Source: Nodularia spumigena CCY9414
GTDB lineage: Bacteria; Cyanobacteriota; Cyanobacteriia; Cyanobacteriales; Nostocaceae
DNA length: 64,000 bases
NCBI RefSeq assembly: GCF_000340565.2
Contig: NZ_CP007203.1
Location: 4,680,613-4,744,612 of the forward strand
Direction: 5' to 3'
Below, piece after piece: positions 55,102-64,000 of the stretch; positions within the stretch are counted from its first letter, which is position 1, and every line of letters begins with the position of its first letter. A model generated the notes under the pieces. That model did no database searches and was not told where the DNA came from. It saw only the letters and a program-made list of their open reading frames with translations. The position numbers and the translations under genes were made by a program.

Positions 55102-56097
55102 ATGCCAATTTATGTATACTGGGGTGAGGATGATTTTGCTATCGAAAAAGCAGTGACAATATTGCGCGATCGCATTCTCGATCCTCTCTGGACAAGTTTT
55201 AACTATACATCTTTATCCCCAGACCAACCCGACGCAGCAATTGCGGGTTTAAATGAAGTCATGACACCACCCTTTGGCGCTGGTGGACGGTTGGTGTGGC
55301 TCATCAATACTACCCTGTGTCAGCATTGCCCAGAAAATATTTTAGCAGAACTCACGCGCACCCTCTCAGTCATTCCCGAAAACTCCTGGTTATTACTCAC
55401 CACCCGCAACAAACCAGATGAACGCCTGAAATCTACCAAATTACTGAAAAAATCTGCCGATGAATTTCGAGAATTTCCCCTCATCCCACCCTGGAAAATA
55501 GATTTGCTGGTACAGTCTGTGAATCAAGTTGCTCAAACTGTGGGCGTAAAACTAACGAACCGGACTGCGGAAATTTTAGCAGAAGCTGTGGGCAATGACA
55601 CACGACTCCTGTATAATGAAATGGAAAAACTACGACTTTATACATCGGATAGAGGTAAGCCTTTAGACGTAGAGACCATTACGCAATTAGTTAGAAATAC
55701 TACTCAAAATAGTTTACAATTGGCAGCAGCAATTAGAATGGGAGAGACAGCTAAAGCCTTAACTATTTTGGCTGATCTCATCAATGCTGCCGAACCGGGA
55801 TTAAAGATAGTTGCTACTCTCATAGGTCAATTTCGTACCTGGTTATTGGTTAAAATTGCTATGGAAACTGGGGAACGCAATCCCCAAGCGATCGCTAAAT
55901 TAGCCGAAATTAACAATCCCAAACGTATTTACTTTTTGCAGCAAGAAGTGAAATCACTTTCTGTACAGCAATTAATCTCCTGCTTACCACTACTATTAGA
56001 GTTAGAAGTAAGTCTCAAGCAAGGAGCCACTGAAGCTCAAACACTTCAGACTAAAGTAATAGAACTTTGTCAAGTATGTCAACGTGGCGGACATTAA
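55102..56097 (+). CDS. holA: DNA polymerase III subunit delta
   Basis: 331 residues. MPIYVYWGEDDFAIEKAVTI is the standard N-terminus, followed by WLLLTTRNKPDERLKSTKLL, the AEILAEAVGNDTRLLYNEME helix of the AAA+ domain and a helical C-terminus (LLLELEVSLKQGATEAQTLQ). It opens the sliding clamp as part of the clamp loader. Cytosolic. The start ATG 55102 is preceded by GAGGTTAATCT. Confidence 0.9.
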   Translation: MPIYVYWGEDDFAIEKAVTILRDRILDPLWTSFNYTSLSPDQPDAAIAGLNEVMTPPFGAGGRLVWLINTTLCQHCPENILAELTRTLSVIPENSWLLLTTRNKPDERLKSTKLLKKSADEFREFPLIPPWKIDLLVQSVNQVAQTVGVKLTNRTAEILAEAVGNDTRLLYNEMEKLRLYTSDRGKPLDVETITQLVRNTTQNSLQLAAAIRMGETAKALTILADLINAAEPGLKIVATLIGQFRTWLLVKIAMETGERNPQAIAKLAEINNPKRIYFLQQEVKSLSVQQLISCLPLLLELEVSLKQGATEAQTLQTKVIELCQVCQRGGH

Positions 56098-56199
56098 ATA
56101 TAAAAATTTAATTGATAAACAGTTCGCTGGAACTTCTCTCGCCTAAAATAATTCAAAACAATTAACATATCCCAACTATACTTCTGTGCCATCCATTTT

Positions 56200-56688
56200 A
56201 TGATCAGAATCACTAATTTATTTTTTCAAACTAGTTTGCAACATATATCTTCCCGGAGTCTATTTTTCGGCATTCTTACCACTGCAAGTTTAGTTACCAG
56301 TAGTCTCACCTTTAGCCCCCACGCCGATGCTCAAACACCTGCGGTTAACAATTCAGTTAACAATACTGACATTACCAGCTACGCTCAAGCGGTTTTGGCA
56401 ATGGAAACACCCCGTCAACAGGCTTTTGATGAGATTAAAAAACTGATTGGCGGTGGAGAGATACCCAAAATTATTTGTAATGATAGCAACAGTATGAACG
56501 GTCTACCACGGAAGGTTCAAAATATAGCCGTGACTTACTGTGAAGACTCTAAAAAAATAGTTGAAAATAATGGACTGAGTATTGATTTGTTTAACAAAAT
56601 TACTGTAGAACTACAAAATAACAATAACTTAAAACGAGAAGTTTACAATACATTGATCCGCCTGCAAAAAACCCCAGAAACTCGGTAG
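56200..56688 (+). CDS. DUF4168-type exported protein
   Basis: 162 residues. An N-terminal signal with a long n-region (hydrophobic core at about 22-38, probable cut after ADA). The mature protein reads ITSYAQAVLAMETPRQQAFD, EIKKLIGGGEIPKIICNDSN and a helical end, in the manner of DUF4168 proteins, which are small secreted helical proteins of unknown role. Two Cys could pair. Follows holA by 102 bp. Confidence 0.78.
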   Translation: MIRITNLFFQTSLQHISSRSLFFGILTTASLVTSSLTFSPHADAQTPAVNNSVNNTDITSYAQAVLAMETPRQQAFDEIKKLIGGGEIPKIICNDSNSMNGLPRKVQNIAVTYCEDSKKIVENNGLSIDLFNKITVELQNNNNLKREVYNTLIRLQKTPETR

Positions 56689-56774
56689 AATAAATTCCCA
56701 AAAATACCCCCGGATTCAGTCGAGGGTAAGGATGAGTTATTGAAGATGAGAAACTAATAACTATTCGGTTTCAC

Positions 56775-58355
56775 TCAGTCACGAGAAATTTTCACTTTTG
56801 TGTTATCGAACTTAGTTAAAGAGAAGCAATGTTCCTCATTATAGGTAAGTGATTGTTCTTGCAAAAGTCCAATGGCTATTTGCTCACCTAGTTTTACAGA
56901 TTCAGTATAGTCTGTGCGCCAGTGAACACCAGCACCATCACGACCAAGTGAAATGTTAGCAGCTACTTTGTTCAATTCACCACCTACAGTCAGTTTTTCG
57001 GCATCAGCACCAGTGTATGCTATTAGCTCAGTACCGTCATCATTGGGAACCACTGGGTGGGGAATCTTCCAAGATTCATCGAACCATGCTTTGAGAATTG
57101 TCACACAAGCACCAGCGACAGTAGCGTGTCCAGCACCATAGGCGGGATGGGTAGGAGAACCTTCGGGGAATGCCATTGGTAGCAAATAAGTACCACACAG
57201 GCTGTAGACTTTTTCCAAGGCACTGGAGCCAAAAATCTCCTGATCAATAGGATATTTCGCCTTTCCGGTGAGATGGTTATGAAGTAGTCCACCAAAGGCT
57301 TCTGGACGTATGCGGCGATGCACATACCACTTTTGGAACCACACAGCTTTTAGCGCCCTGGTTGCGACTTCCGTCACCAAACTCAGGATGTGTGGGCCAC
57401 CCAAGGTACCGAACCCGATTTGAGTCTTTGAGTTATTGTAGGGGTTACCTTCATCTAATGGAGCTTTAATGTCGTCTAACAGAATTAAACAAGCATTCAG
57501 GTAAGCTTCGTAGAGAGCATCGACGTGGACATACTGACCAATATCTCGGATGTTGCGAATATAGCGGGGTGTAGGATCGAATTTATCTGCACCTGCCAAA
57601 CCACCGTTCTGCACATTTAGCCACTCGTCGTAATCAGTCAAATAATTGATATCTGGTTGTACAGTTTTCTGTCTTTGGGAAATAGTCAGGGAACCGTAGG
57701 GAATATCCTTGAGCAAAAACTGGGAAATGTAAGGGCCAACTAAATCACCAGCATAATTACCTCGAAAAAGGGTCTCTGGGGTGACACTTGCGCCAACTTT
57801 TGGCCCATCAAAATCGGATAATTTTGATAAGTCTGCTGCTGCTTCTTGCACCAAGGCATTATTGTTAAAGTCGGTGAAGTTGATATCCCGCAGCAACGCC
57901 ATCCAGTAAATTTCAGCCATTTCCCCTGAGTTTAGTGGCGAATCAATGCGGGGTGCAGGAGGGATAGTAATTGCATGACCGTCAGGGCCTTGTAGATCAA
58001 AACCTAGTCCGGCTTGAGGATTGGTCAATTTGCGACCTTTGCCCAGAATAATAGCCTCAAAGTCTTGTGGTTTGCCACTTTCAAGTGCTTTGAGTAGGGA
58101 TTTGTAGGCTTTGGGATCTACTTCGCCTAGTTGATTGTGTGGCAAACCTTTGGAGAAGTTAGCAATATAGTTAGGAGTCCCATCAGCACCCAAATAATCC
58201 TGTTCTTCACCATTACAAACATGGTCTGAAATCCCTCTGTTAAAGGCAATTTGTGCTGCCTCTTGGCGGATTTTGCGAGATGATGTTTGCCGTTGTTTAT
58301 TGTTTTCCGGGCCAAGTTCTTTGCAATCTGAAGGTTCTGGACGTTCTGGACGCAT
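56775..58355 (-). CDS. Vanadium-dependent haloperoxidase
   Basis: 526 residues with the vanadate/phosphate-binding series of bromoperoxidase/PAP2 enzymes: WYVHRRIRPEAFGG (Lys/Arg region), SPTHPAYGAGHATVAGACVT (the SGH-type loop with catalytic His) and GRDGAGVHWRTDYTESV (Arg and axial His). The enzymes oxidise halides with H2O2, using vanadate. No signal peptide is evident (it begins MRPERPEPSDCKELG). Standalone, convergent with the DUF4168 gene. Whether it prefers bromide or chloride cannot be read directly. Confidence 0.88.
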   Translation of the reverse strand: MRPERPEPSDCKELGPENNKQRQTSSRKIRQEAAQIAFNRGISDHVCNGEEQDYLGADGTPNYIANFSKGLPHNQLGEVDPKAYKSLLKALESGKPQDFEAIILGKGRKLTNPQAGLGFDLQGPDGHAITIPPAPRIDSPLNSGEMAEIYWMALLRDINFTDFNNNALVQEAAADLSKLSDFDGPKVGASVTPETLFRGNYAGDLVGPYISQFLLKDIPYGSLTISQRQKTVQPDINYLTDYDEWLNVQNGGLAGADKFDPTPRYIRNIRDIGQYVHVDALYEAYLNACLILLDDIKAPLDEGNPYNNSKTQIGFGTLGGPHILSLVTEVATRALKAVWFQKWYVHRRIRPEAFGGLLHNHLTGKAKYPIDQEIFGSSALEKVYSLCGTYLLPMAFPEGSPTHPAYGAGHATVAGACVTILKAWFDESWKIPHPVVPNDDGTELIAYTGADAEKLTVGGELNKVAANISLGRDGAGVHWRTDYTESVKLGEQIAIGLLQEQSLTYNEEHCFSLTKFDNTKVKISRD

Positions 58356-58757
58356 GATGTGAAGTTCCTTGATAAATTTAATAAAAGTAGATACTGTTGA
58401 CCATCCCGATATGCTCTGATCTCAAAGATAAAAGTACCATCTGGTAGCTAGAGCCTATTTGACACTATCGAGAAAATTGAATGTTCAAATTTGCTGCTAA
58501 CAATTACAAGTTATTCAGGCTGGGAAAGCACACACTTTTTCAACCTTGATTAATTAGCGTTGTTTGAACATACCTATCTCTACCTATTGCGATCGCCGCA
58601 TTTCGGAAAAGTTGGAAATTTATTTTCAACAACCGCCCTAAAAAGGACGGATACCACAACTATGACCAAGGTTCAAGTTTTTTAACATTACGTTACAATA
58701 AATTCATAGAGAACAGCGCAAGCGAATCTCTTATATATGTATTCAAAGGTGTACGGC
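58356..58757. other. 400-bp intergenic region between divergent genes
   Basis: Contains promoters for the haloperoxidase and protease genes. CCGCCCTAAAAAGGACGG (58635-58652) is a possible hairpin. No gene seen. Confidence 0.4.
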
Positions 58758-59882
58758 ATGAATGGCACAATTCGCGTTGGTAATCTCTTCGGGATTCCCT
58801 TCTATATCCATCCGTCATGGTTTCTAGTTCTGGGCTTGGTAGCCTGGAGTTATAGCAGTGGACTGACGGCACAATTTCCCTTGTTATCTGGGGGATTAGC
58901 TTTAACACTGGGATTGATGACAGCGTTGCTATTGTTTGCTTCTGTCGTCGCCCATGAATTAGGACATAGTTTTGTCGCAATTCGCCAAGGAATTGATGTA
59001 AAATCCATCACCTTATTTATATTTGGTGGCTTGGCTAGTTTAGAAAAAGAATCGGAAACCCCAGGGGAAGCATTTTGGGTGGCGATCGCAGGTCCCTTAG
59101 TTAGCCTCGTCCTCTGTGGTGTATTCACAGTCATTGGTGTAACTACGGCAGCCACAGGTGCAACCGCAGCTATCCTTGGTGTTCTGGCTTCTGTTAACTT
59201 GGCATTAGCGTTATTTAACTTGATTCCTGGCTTACCTTTAGATGGTGGTAATATCCTCAAGGCTGCTGTGTGGAAGATTACAGGCAACCCCTACAAAGGT
59301 GTAACTTTCGCCAGTCGCGTAGGACAAATATTTGGTTGGGTAGCGATCGCCTCTGGTTTAATTCCCCTACTATTATTTGGTAGCTTCGCTAACTCTTGGA
59401 ACTTGTTAATCGGTTTCTTCTTGTTGCAAAATGCTGGTAAAACAGCCCAATTTGCCAGAGTACAGCAACAATTCACAGGTTTGACCGCAGCAGATGCTGT
59501 TACAGACAATAGCCCCATTGTATCTGCCAATGCCAGCCTCAGAGAGTTTGCTGACCAACGAATTTTTAACAATCAAGATTGGAAAACATTCTTAGTCACT
59601 GATGAAGATGGAAAATTAATCGGCGCAATCAATCTTAATGATTTGCGGACTGTTCCCACAACACAGTGGACAGAAACCCCAGTCAGCGCCGTGATGAAGT
59701 CCATTGAAGAATCTACCACAGTTAAATCAGATCAACCCCTGTTGGAAGTAGTACAGTTACTCGAACAACAAAAGTTATCTACGATTTCTGTGATTCGTGA
59801 CAATGGTGTACTGGTGGGAATTTTAGAAAAAGCAGCGATTATTCAGTTACTGCAAAATAAAACTCAACCTAATCCTGTATAG
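58758..59882 (+). CDS. Site-2-type membrane metalloprotease (M50) with CBS domains
   Basis: 374 residues from ATG 58758 (AAAGGTG upstream); an in-frame ATG at 58737 would add seven. The rhomboid-free M50B layout is clear: helix 1 with VAHELGHSFVA (HExxH), then LFNLIPGLPLDGGN (the NPxPxDGG-type third ligand motif), six or so helices in 240 residues. Two CBS domains follow (LREFADQRIFNNQDWKTFLV and LLEVVQLLEQQKLSTISVIR). The family cuts membrane-bound regulators; the CBS pair may sense nucleotides. Substrate unknown. Confidence 0.9.
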   Translation: MNGTIRVGNLFGIPFYIHPSWFLVLGLVAWSYSSGLTAQFPLLSGGLALTLGLMTALLLFASVVAHELGHSFVAIRQGIDVKSITLFIFGGLASLEKESETPGEAFWVAIAGPLVSLVLCGVFTVIGVTTAATGATAAILGVLASVNLALALFNLIPGLPLDGGNILKAAVWKITGNPYKGVTFASRVGQIFGWVAIASGLIPLLLFGSFANSWNLLIGFFLLQNAGKTAQFARVQQQFTGLTAADAVTDNSPIVSANASLREFADQRIFNNQDWKTFLVTDEDGKLIGAINLNDLRTVPTTQWTETPVSAVMKSIEESTTVKSDQPLLEVVQLLEQQKLSTISVIRDNGVLVGILEKAAIIQLLQNKTQPNPV

Positions 59883-59985
59883 TTGTCTAGAAAAATTGAA
59901 TAGCTTCAAGACTCCCTCGGATTTTCTGGGGGGGTTTTAAAATTAATTATTTCACGCAGAGGCGCAGAGGCGCAGAGAGTTAGAG

Positions 59986-60678
59986 ATGTTTGAGAAACAG
60001 CCAGAAGGTTTACAGCAACGGGTGAAGGAGTTAGCGAACCAAGCTATACAAGAGGCTAATCCTACTGCATGGTTTGATGTTTTATATAGTCAGTCTCAGG
60101 GTGATGTGACTCAAATTCCTTGGGCGAAGTTAACTGTTCATCCTTATTTACAAGATTGGTTGACTATTAATCATACTCAAGGTGAGGGACTTTCGGCGCT
60201 GGTGATTGGCTGTGGTTTGGGAGATGATGCAGAAGCTTTAGCAGACAGGGGTTTTCAAGTTACTGCTTTTGATATTTCGCCTACGGCTATTGATTGGTGT
60301 CAGCAACGATTTCCTGATTCTTCTGTGAATTATGTAGTTGCAGATTTGTTAAATTTACCTGCACAATGGCATCAAGCTTTTGATTTAGTTGTGGAAATTC
60401 GGAATATCCAAGCGTTACCTTTAAATATCCGTTCTACTGTGATTGCATCAGTGGCTTCTGTGGTCGCCGCAACAGGAACTTTATTAGTGATAAATCGGTT
60501 TCGAGACACAGAATTAGAACCTGATGGACCTCCCTGGCCTTTGTCTGATTCCGAATTAGCCCAGTTTACAGAATTGGGTTTGCAAGAAGTCAGCCGTGTT
60601 CTGTTTTATGAGGGTGAACGGGTTGATGTTCCACAACTACGGTTAGAATATCAGAAATCTGTCCCGCCAAAAGTCTAA
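59986..60678 (+). CDS. Class I SAM-dependent methyltransferase
   Basis: 230 residues. SAM site SALVIGCGLGDDAEALADRG with the acidic end of strand 2 in VTAFDISPTAIDWC, then YVVADLLNLPAQW and a LVVEIRNIQAL strand 4. It belongs with the thiopurine-methyltransferase-like group by length and order. The N-terminus (EANPTAWFDVLYSQSQG) is typical of cyanobacterial members. Substrate unknown. The upstream region carries CGCAGAGG repeats. Confidence 0.85.
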   Translation: MFEKQPEGLQQRVKELANQAIQEANPTAWFDVLYSQSQGDVTQIPWAKLTVHPYLQDWLTINHTQGEGLSALVIGCGLGDDAEALADRGFQVTAFDISPTAIDWCQQRFPDSSVNYVVADLLNLPAQWHQAFDLVVEIRNIQALPLNIRSTVIASVASVVAATGTLLVINRFRDTELEPDGPPWPLSDSELAQFTELGLQEVSRVLFYEGERVDVPQLRLEYQKSVPPKV

Positions 60679-61078
60679 TAATGCTACAAAATGTTACCTC
60701 AGCACTGCTTTAGGAATTTTTGAGTCACAATAAAGGTAGAGCAAGTCCTAAGTTGACAATTTCATAGACAAAACTATACTTATATTGACAAAAATCAATA
60801 TATATTTTAGGAAAAAATCAACTACTTGATATATAATACGGTGATATCAAGTATTGAATTGAGACTATTGCCGACGCGAAAACCAAGCAATGATGGTGGT
60901 AGTCTTTTTCAGAAACTTAATTGGAACACAATCGCGTCTGGCTAAGGCGTGAAAGTCTACTGAGGGATAACTGCTCCCATGCTCCCGTTGAAGTAGAAAG
61001 TAAAGTCTAGTTTTGTCTAGGTTTTATATAGCAGATAGCCGATTGATAAGTAGCTCAAACTTAAAAAACGTAATACCC

Positions 61079-61111
61079 AGATCCCCGACTTCTCTAAGAA
61101 GTCGGGGATCT
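61079..61111. repeat. Perfect 15-bp stem hairpin
   Basis: AGATCCCCGACTTCT-CTA-AGAAGTCGGGGATCT. A common Nostocales dispersed palindrome, directly abutting MITE copy 3. Confidence 0.8.
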
Positions 61112-61269
61112 ATAGGAATCCGATTTGATTTATGAAACAATCTAAGTACAGGTAGGGTGTGTTAGGCGTAAGCCGTAACGCACCTTCCCCAAAGCTTTCG
61201 GTGCGTTACGCTGTCGCTAACACACCCTACTGTATTATTATTTATCTGTTCAAAAATCAAATATGAATC
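61112..61269. repeat. Nested palindromic MITE-like repeat, copy 3
   Basis: Outer arms ATAGGAATCCGATTTGATT and AATCAAATATGAATCC; inner arms GTAGGGTGTGTTA (61152) and TAACACACCCTAC (61218-61230). Same plan as 5583-5734. Confidence 0.75.
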
Positions 61270-61270
61270 C

Positions 61271-61362
61271 CAATACCTTTCAGTTAAGGGATGTACAGAT
61301 GTTCCAGGGAACGTCTCTACAAGGGTTTTTGGCTCACGAATTTGCTTAACCGAACAGTATTG
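61271..61362. mobile_element. 92-bp remnant with CAATAC...GTATTG insertion-sequence ends
   Basis: CAATACCTTTCAGTTAAGG at 61271-61289 is the inverse, with three mismatches, of CCTTAACCGAACAGTATTG-type ends; the right end lies at 61345-61362. No room for a transposase. Confidence 0.65.
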
Positions 61363-61556
61363 GAAATCATGGTACTCCTCGACAACAACTATCTTTTCAA
61401 ATTGTTAAACAGGCAAGTTGAATATATCCATTTTGATGCTTTAAATTTTTCATTCTCAATTTATAGTTCCACGGTTTAAGGATATTCTCATCAATTGACA
61501 ATTAAGTTTTTTATACGTGCCTTTTGTTAGGTATAAGCAACTTTTTTAGCTTTTGT

Positions 61557-61629
61557 TGTTCTCGTAATCTATACGCGAACAAAATTTCTTTGACTTTACC
61601 CTCTATCTCCCCTTAACCGAACAGTATTG
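61557..61629. mobile_element. Insertion-sequence right-end fragment
   Basis: TGTTCTCGTAATCTATACGC-GAACA (a palindrome) is followed by TTTGACTTTACC and CTTAACCGAACAGTATTG at 61612-61629. It is a near copy of 62256-62327. Confidence 0.6.
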
Positions 61630-61775
61630 GTGCTGGAATTACCTGTGACAACGCCAATAGAAGTTGTTTAGGGTCAAAACAGGCTGTTTGTACCTGAAAG
61701 TTTACCAGTGACATATACTAAAAACAGAAGGGAAGAGTGAAATTTTAGTTGTCACTTCATAATATATTAAATGAT

Positions 61776-61808
61776 ATCGTGTTCTCGATAGTATTTCGAG
61801 AACACGAT
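61776..61808. repeat. Perfect 13-bp palindrome before the 126-residue ORF
   Basis: ATCGTGTTCTCGA-TAGTATT-TCGAGAACACGAT, followed by T residues. It shares the TGTTCTCG core with the palindromes at 61557 and 62256. Confidence 0.75.
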
Positions 61809-61857
61809 TTTTTTGATTACTTTCACCTTGAGAGCCTTAATCCCCTCTCAATTCATT

Positions 61858-62238
61858 ATGAAGACGAAAGAAGATGATCTGATTTCCAGAGCAGAACTAC
61901 TGCAACAAACTATTGCGACGTTACAAATCATGATTCAACAAATTCAGGCTGGTGGAGAAATAGCACCATCTGGTTGCTGTGTTTCCCGTTACCAAGCACG
62001 GGGTAAACAAAGGGTTTATTGGTACTACAAGTTACACGCTGCTCACCCAATTTTTCCCACAGCACAACCCGATAAATTGAGTAAATACAAGCATTTAGGC
62101 AAGGCTGGAAGTCCGGCTCACGTTGATGCAGTCATGCAAGTAGCTAGGAGAACCCAAGTTGATTACTTACAATCATGCATTGATTCTCTCCGACAAAACT
62201 GGGTTGATTTGTACGATAGCCTCAAAAAGAAAAAGTAA
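61858..62238 (+). CDS. 126-residue protein, probable accessory gene of an insertion element
   Basis: From ATG 61858 (a TTG at 61813 is also in frame). An N-terminal coiled-coil (LISRAELLQQTIATLQIMIQ) precedes a basic central part: CVSRYQARGKQRVYWYYKLH, then LSKYKHLGKAGSPAHVDAVM and a helical, Lys-ending tail. I know no function; proteins with a KYKHLG-type motif look DNA- or RNA-binding from their basic aromatic strands, which is inference. It is flanked by TGTTCTCG palindromes on both sides, and an IS end follows 70 bp downstream, so it is likely part of the element. Confidence 0.6.
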   Translation: MKTKEDDLISRAELLQQTIATLQIMIQQIQAGGEIAPSGCCVSRYQARGKQRVYWYYKLHAAHPIFPTAQPDKLSKYKHLGKAGSPAHVDAVMQVARRTQVDYLQSCIDSLRQNWVDLYDSLKKKK

Positions 62239-62255
62239 GTCTCCCTTCCTTTAAT

Positions 62256-62327
62256 TGTTCTCGTAAATAATCCGCGAACACTTTTCTCTTGATTTTACTC
62301 CCCATTTTCCTTAACCGAGCAGTATTG
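62256..62327. mobile_element. Insertion-sequence right-end fragment
   Basis: TGTTCTCGTAAATAATCCGC-GAACA followed by CTTAACCGAGCAGTATTG (62310-62327). It abuts the transposase remnant. Confidence 0.6.
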
Positions 62328-62756
62328 CCTTGGTATTTATCAACTAATCTGACAGATGTATCAACGACTGTCAAAATATATGGTCAACGTTTTGGGATTG
62401 AGGCTATGTTTAAAGACTGTAAAACTGGTGGCTATAATCTAGAAGGTTCTCAAGCTTCTCCTGATAGGCTTGTCCGTCTGATTTTATTAATTGCTATAGC
62501 AATGACTTCTGCATGGTTACAAGGTCAAAAAACTCAATTTTCTAGACAACAATCTTATGTCTGTCGTCCAAGTGATTTGAACAGAAACAGAAAAAGACAT
62601 AGTGCTTTCTGGATAGGCTTATACGGATACAATTGGATAATTTCGCTGAATGGGTGTCAGGATTTGGTCTTGGAAATGATGGCTGCCGTTCGCAATAAGC
62701 AGGCATTTTATCAGCAGGGGGTGATGGCTATGATGCTTATACAGCAGCCTCTTTAA
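62328..62756 (+). pseudogene. C-terminal part of an IS4-type DDE transposase
   Basis: The frame reads PWYLSTNLTDVSTTVKIYGQ, RFGIEAMFKDCKTGGYNLEG and ends at IQQPL. YxQRFGIEAMFKDCK is the YREK-type region with the last catalytic Glu. The N-terminal two thirds, with the two Asp residues, are absent; the sequence is joined directly to the IS end at 62310-62327. A TTG-started frame (62289) would be artificial. Confidence 0.75.
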
Positions 62757-63031
62757 CTTCTTTGTCGCCCCCTCAACATTTTACCCTTATCCCGGCTTGA
62801 CCCCCTATTAATCTTCCACCTGAAATCTTTGAAAGCTAGACACAGTAAGCGTTTACAGACCATCTTGCAGGTTTTTACCCCTATCTCGGCTCAATACCAA
62901 TTAGGGGCAGAAGCTTGAGAACCTCCACCCCATTTTTCAGCAAACTCTATTTACAGCAATTTTTGCTGCTAGGAAGTACGGTTTTTCATCGCCAAGCCTG
63001 TAGGGGCGGGGTTTCCCCGCCCTCCATTGTA
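62757..63031. other. Intergenic sequence downstream of the transposase remnant
   Basis: No gene. GTAGGGGCGGGGTTTCCCCGCCC (62999-63022) is a dispersed repeat or terminator-like hairpin near the glycosidase stop. Confidence 0.4.
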
Positions 63032-64000
63032 TTACTCAGGGCTTTTTCCTTGGGCAGTATAAGCTCCATGTTGTTGGATTAGTTTTGCTACTACTCCTGT
63101 CCAACCTGTTTGATGACTAGCCCCAATTCCCGCACCATTATCTCCATGAAAATATTCATAGAAGAGAATGTATTGATTCCAGTTGGGGTCATCTTGAAAC
63201 TTTTTAGTGCTTCCATAAACAGGTCGCTCACTTTGACCTTCTGTTTTGGGCAAGAAAATATTGATCAACCTTTGAGAAAGTTCTGTAGATACTTCCCAGA
63301 GATTCATCATCTTTCCGGAACCAGTAGGATATTCTACTTTGAAATCATCTCCTAAATAACGATGAAATTTTTGGAGTGATTCAATAATCAAGAAATTCAC
63401 AGGCATCCAAATCGGACCACGCCAATTAGAATTGCCACCAAATAGACCAAATCTTGATTCTCCTGGTTCGTATTCTACTAAAGGTTGCTCGAAACTGCCA
63501 TCTTCCATTCTGATTTTAAAGGGCAAGAGATAAGGATGGGGTGGCTCGTGAGATTTAGATAAAGCTCGAATGCCATAGTCTCCTAAAAACTCAGATTCAT
63601 CGAGCATTCTTTTGAGAATTAATTTGAGTCTTGCTGGGTTGACTAGGGATAAAGCTAATCCTCCTTCCATGAAATTACTGGTTGTGTTGTCGAAGTAAAT
63701 ATTCTGGTTTTCGGTCAAATCTTTACGGTTCTTGAAAAACCAGTCAGCCCTTTTTTTGAAGTCAGAAGTCGAATATTTGTCTAGTGTTTCCTGATCGATT
63801 GCTTCCACTGCAAACAAAGGAATAAGTCCTACCATAGAACGGACTTTCATTGAGAAAGAAAAGGGATCATTTCCTCCCTCTATGGCATTCGCAGGAAGTT
63901 TCAAAATGTCATAGAAAAAGCCATCGTTGTCATCCCAAACATCAACTGCACTTCCTCCCAGTTTGTTCATAGCTTCGGCAATTAGCAAAAAGTGCTGGAA
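63032..64000 (-). CDS. Glycoside hydrolase (GH63-like/MGH1-type), N-terminal part beyond window
   Basis: The reverse frame ends at 63032 and stays open through 64000, so the window holds the C-terminal 322 or so residues. Features: [28 protein letters not shown], the [20 protein letters not shown] loop and [20 protein letters not shown] at the end, as in (alpha/alpha)6-barrel GH63-type glucosidases and mannosylglycerate-hydrolase-like proteins. The catalytic acids cannot be placed with certainty. The substrate may be an alpha-glucoside or compatible-solute glycoside. A TTG at 63988 is not the true start, since FQHF precedes it in frame. Confidence 0.82.
   Translation of the reverse strand, partial: FQHFLLIAEAMNKLGGSAVDVWDDNDGFFYDILKLPANAIEGGNDPFSFSMKVRSMVGLIPLFAVEAIDQETLDKYSTSDFKKRADWFFKNRKDLTENQNIYFDNTTSNFMEGGLALSLVNPARLKLILKRMLDESEFLGDYGIRALSKSHEPPHPYLLPFKIRMEDGSFEQPLVEYEPGESRFGLFGGNSNWRGPIWMPVNFLIIESLQKFHRYLGDDFKVEYPTGSGKMMNLWEVSTELSQRLINIFLPKTEGQSERPVYGSTKKFQDDPNWNQYILFYEYFHGDNGAGIGASHQTGWTGVVAKLIQQHGAYTAQGKSPE

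Larger units (their letters stand above)
60679..61270. other. Gene-free region with repeats
   Basis: Holds the hairpin at 61079-61111 and MITE copy 3 described below. The first 400 bp show nothing I can name. Confidence 0.5.

Noticed and set aside
61291-61479. 62-codon frame across the IS end at 61345
   Set aside because: Crosses an insertion-sequence end and joins unrelated sequence.

Overview
The window is chromosomal DNA of a heterocyst-forming filamentous cyanobacterium (Nostocales). The evidence is the many GCGATCGC (HIP1) octamers, heptamer-type tandem repeats between genes, a phycobiliprotein lyase (cpcT), Ycf34, a large magnesium-chelatase H subunit, and a cluster matching the heterocyst glycolipid deposition genes hgdB-hgdC-hgdA with an hglT-like glycosyltransferase. 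The species cannot be named from sequence reading alone.

Layout. 1-1066: 5' part of a ParB-domain gene leaving the left edge. 1.7-12.8 kb: heterocyst glycolipid island (hgdB, hgdC, hgdA, two family-2 glycosyltransferases, a DUF2141 protein, hglT, a TPR protein, cpcT); 7.4-12.2 kb of it is bracketed by a 95-bp inverted repeat. 12.8-13.6 kb: metallophosphoesterase. 14.0-16.7 kb: a compact integrated element in tRNA-Cys, with a tyrosine integrase, a displaced 3' tRNA half and candidate arm-type sites. 17.1-19.2 kb: an AT-rich type II restriction-modification set, followed by a broken ParD antitoxin. 19.7-26.4 kb: a sterol desaturase/SDR fusion and a second DevBCA-type exporter operon with its TetR regulator and a hydrolase. 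26.4-31.7 kb: a small unknown protein, an MMADHC-like protein, a heme-dependent N-demethylase-type protein, a K+ channel, argD and a cupin protein. 32.0-36.4 kb: a NACHT NTPase split by a frameshift in a homopolymer, a divergent small partner, a small membrane protein and a pentapeptide-repeat protein. 36.3-38.8 kb: tsaB, ycf34, cca. 38.9-49.6 kb: two tandem Ser/Thr kinases (one with ankyrin repeats), a membrane protein carrying a resolvase-like domain, a GUN4-like lipoprotein and a chlH-type gene. 50.0-55.0 kb: yqhD-type alcohol dehydrogenase, a NYN/LabA protein and a graveyard of purine-catabolism and two-component remnants next to an intact ureidoglycolate lyase. 55.1-60.7 kb: holA, DUF4168 protein, vanadium haloperoxidase, M50-CBS protease, methyltransferase. 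60.7-62.8 kb: insertion-sequence debris. 63.0-64.0 kb: a glycoside hydrolase leaving the right edge.

How it fits together. HgdB/HgdC and the later DevB/DevC/DevA set are envelope exporters fed with lipid or glycolipid made by nearby glycosyltransferases, epimerase, hydrolase and desaturase/SDR genes. The accessory stretches (13.6-19.5, 32-35, 52.5-54.5 and 60.7-62.8 kb) carry most of the novelty: a tRNA-restoring mini element, restriction-modification, a NACHT defence-type gene, and pseudogenes. Two defence-type genes have reading-frame problems at 8-9 nt homopolymers; these could be real phase switches, slippage sites, decay or assembly errors.
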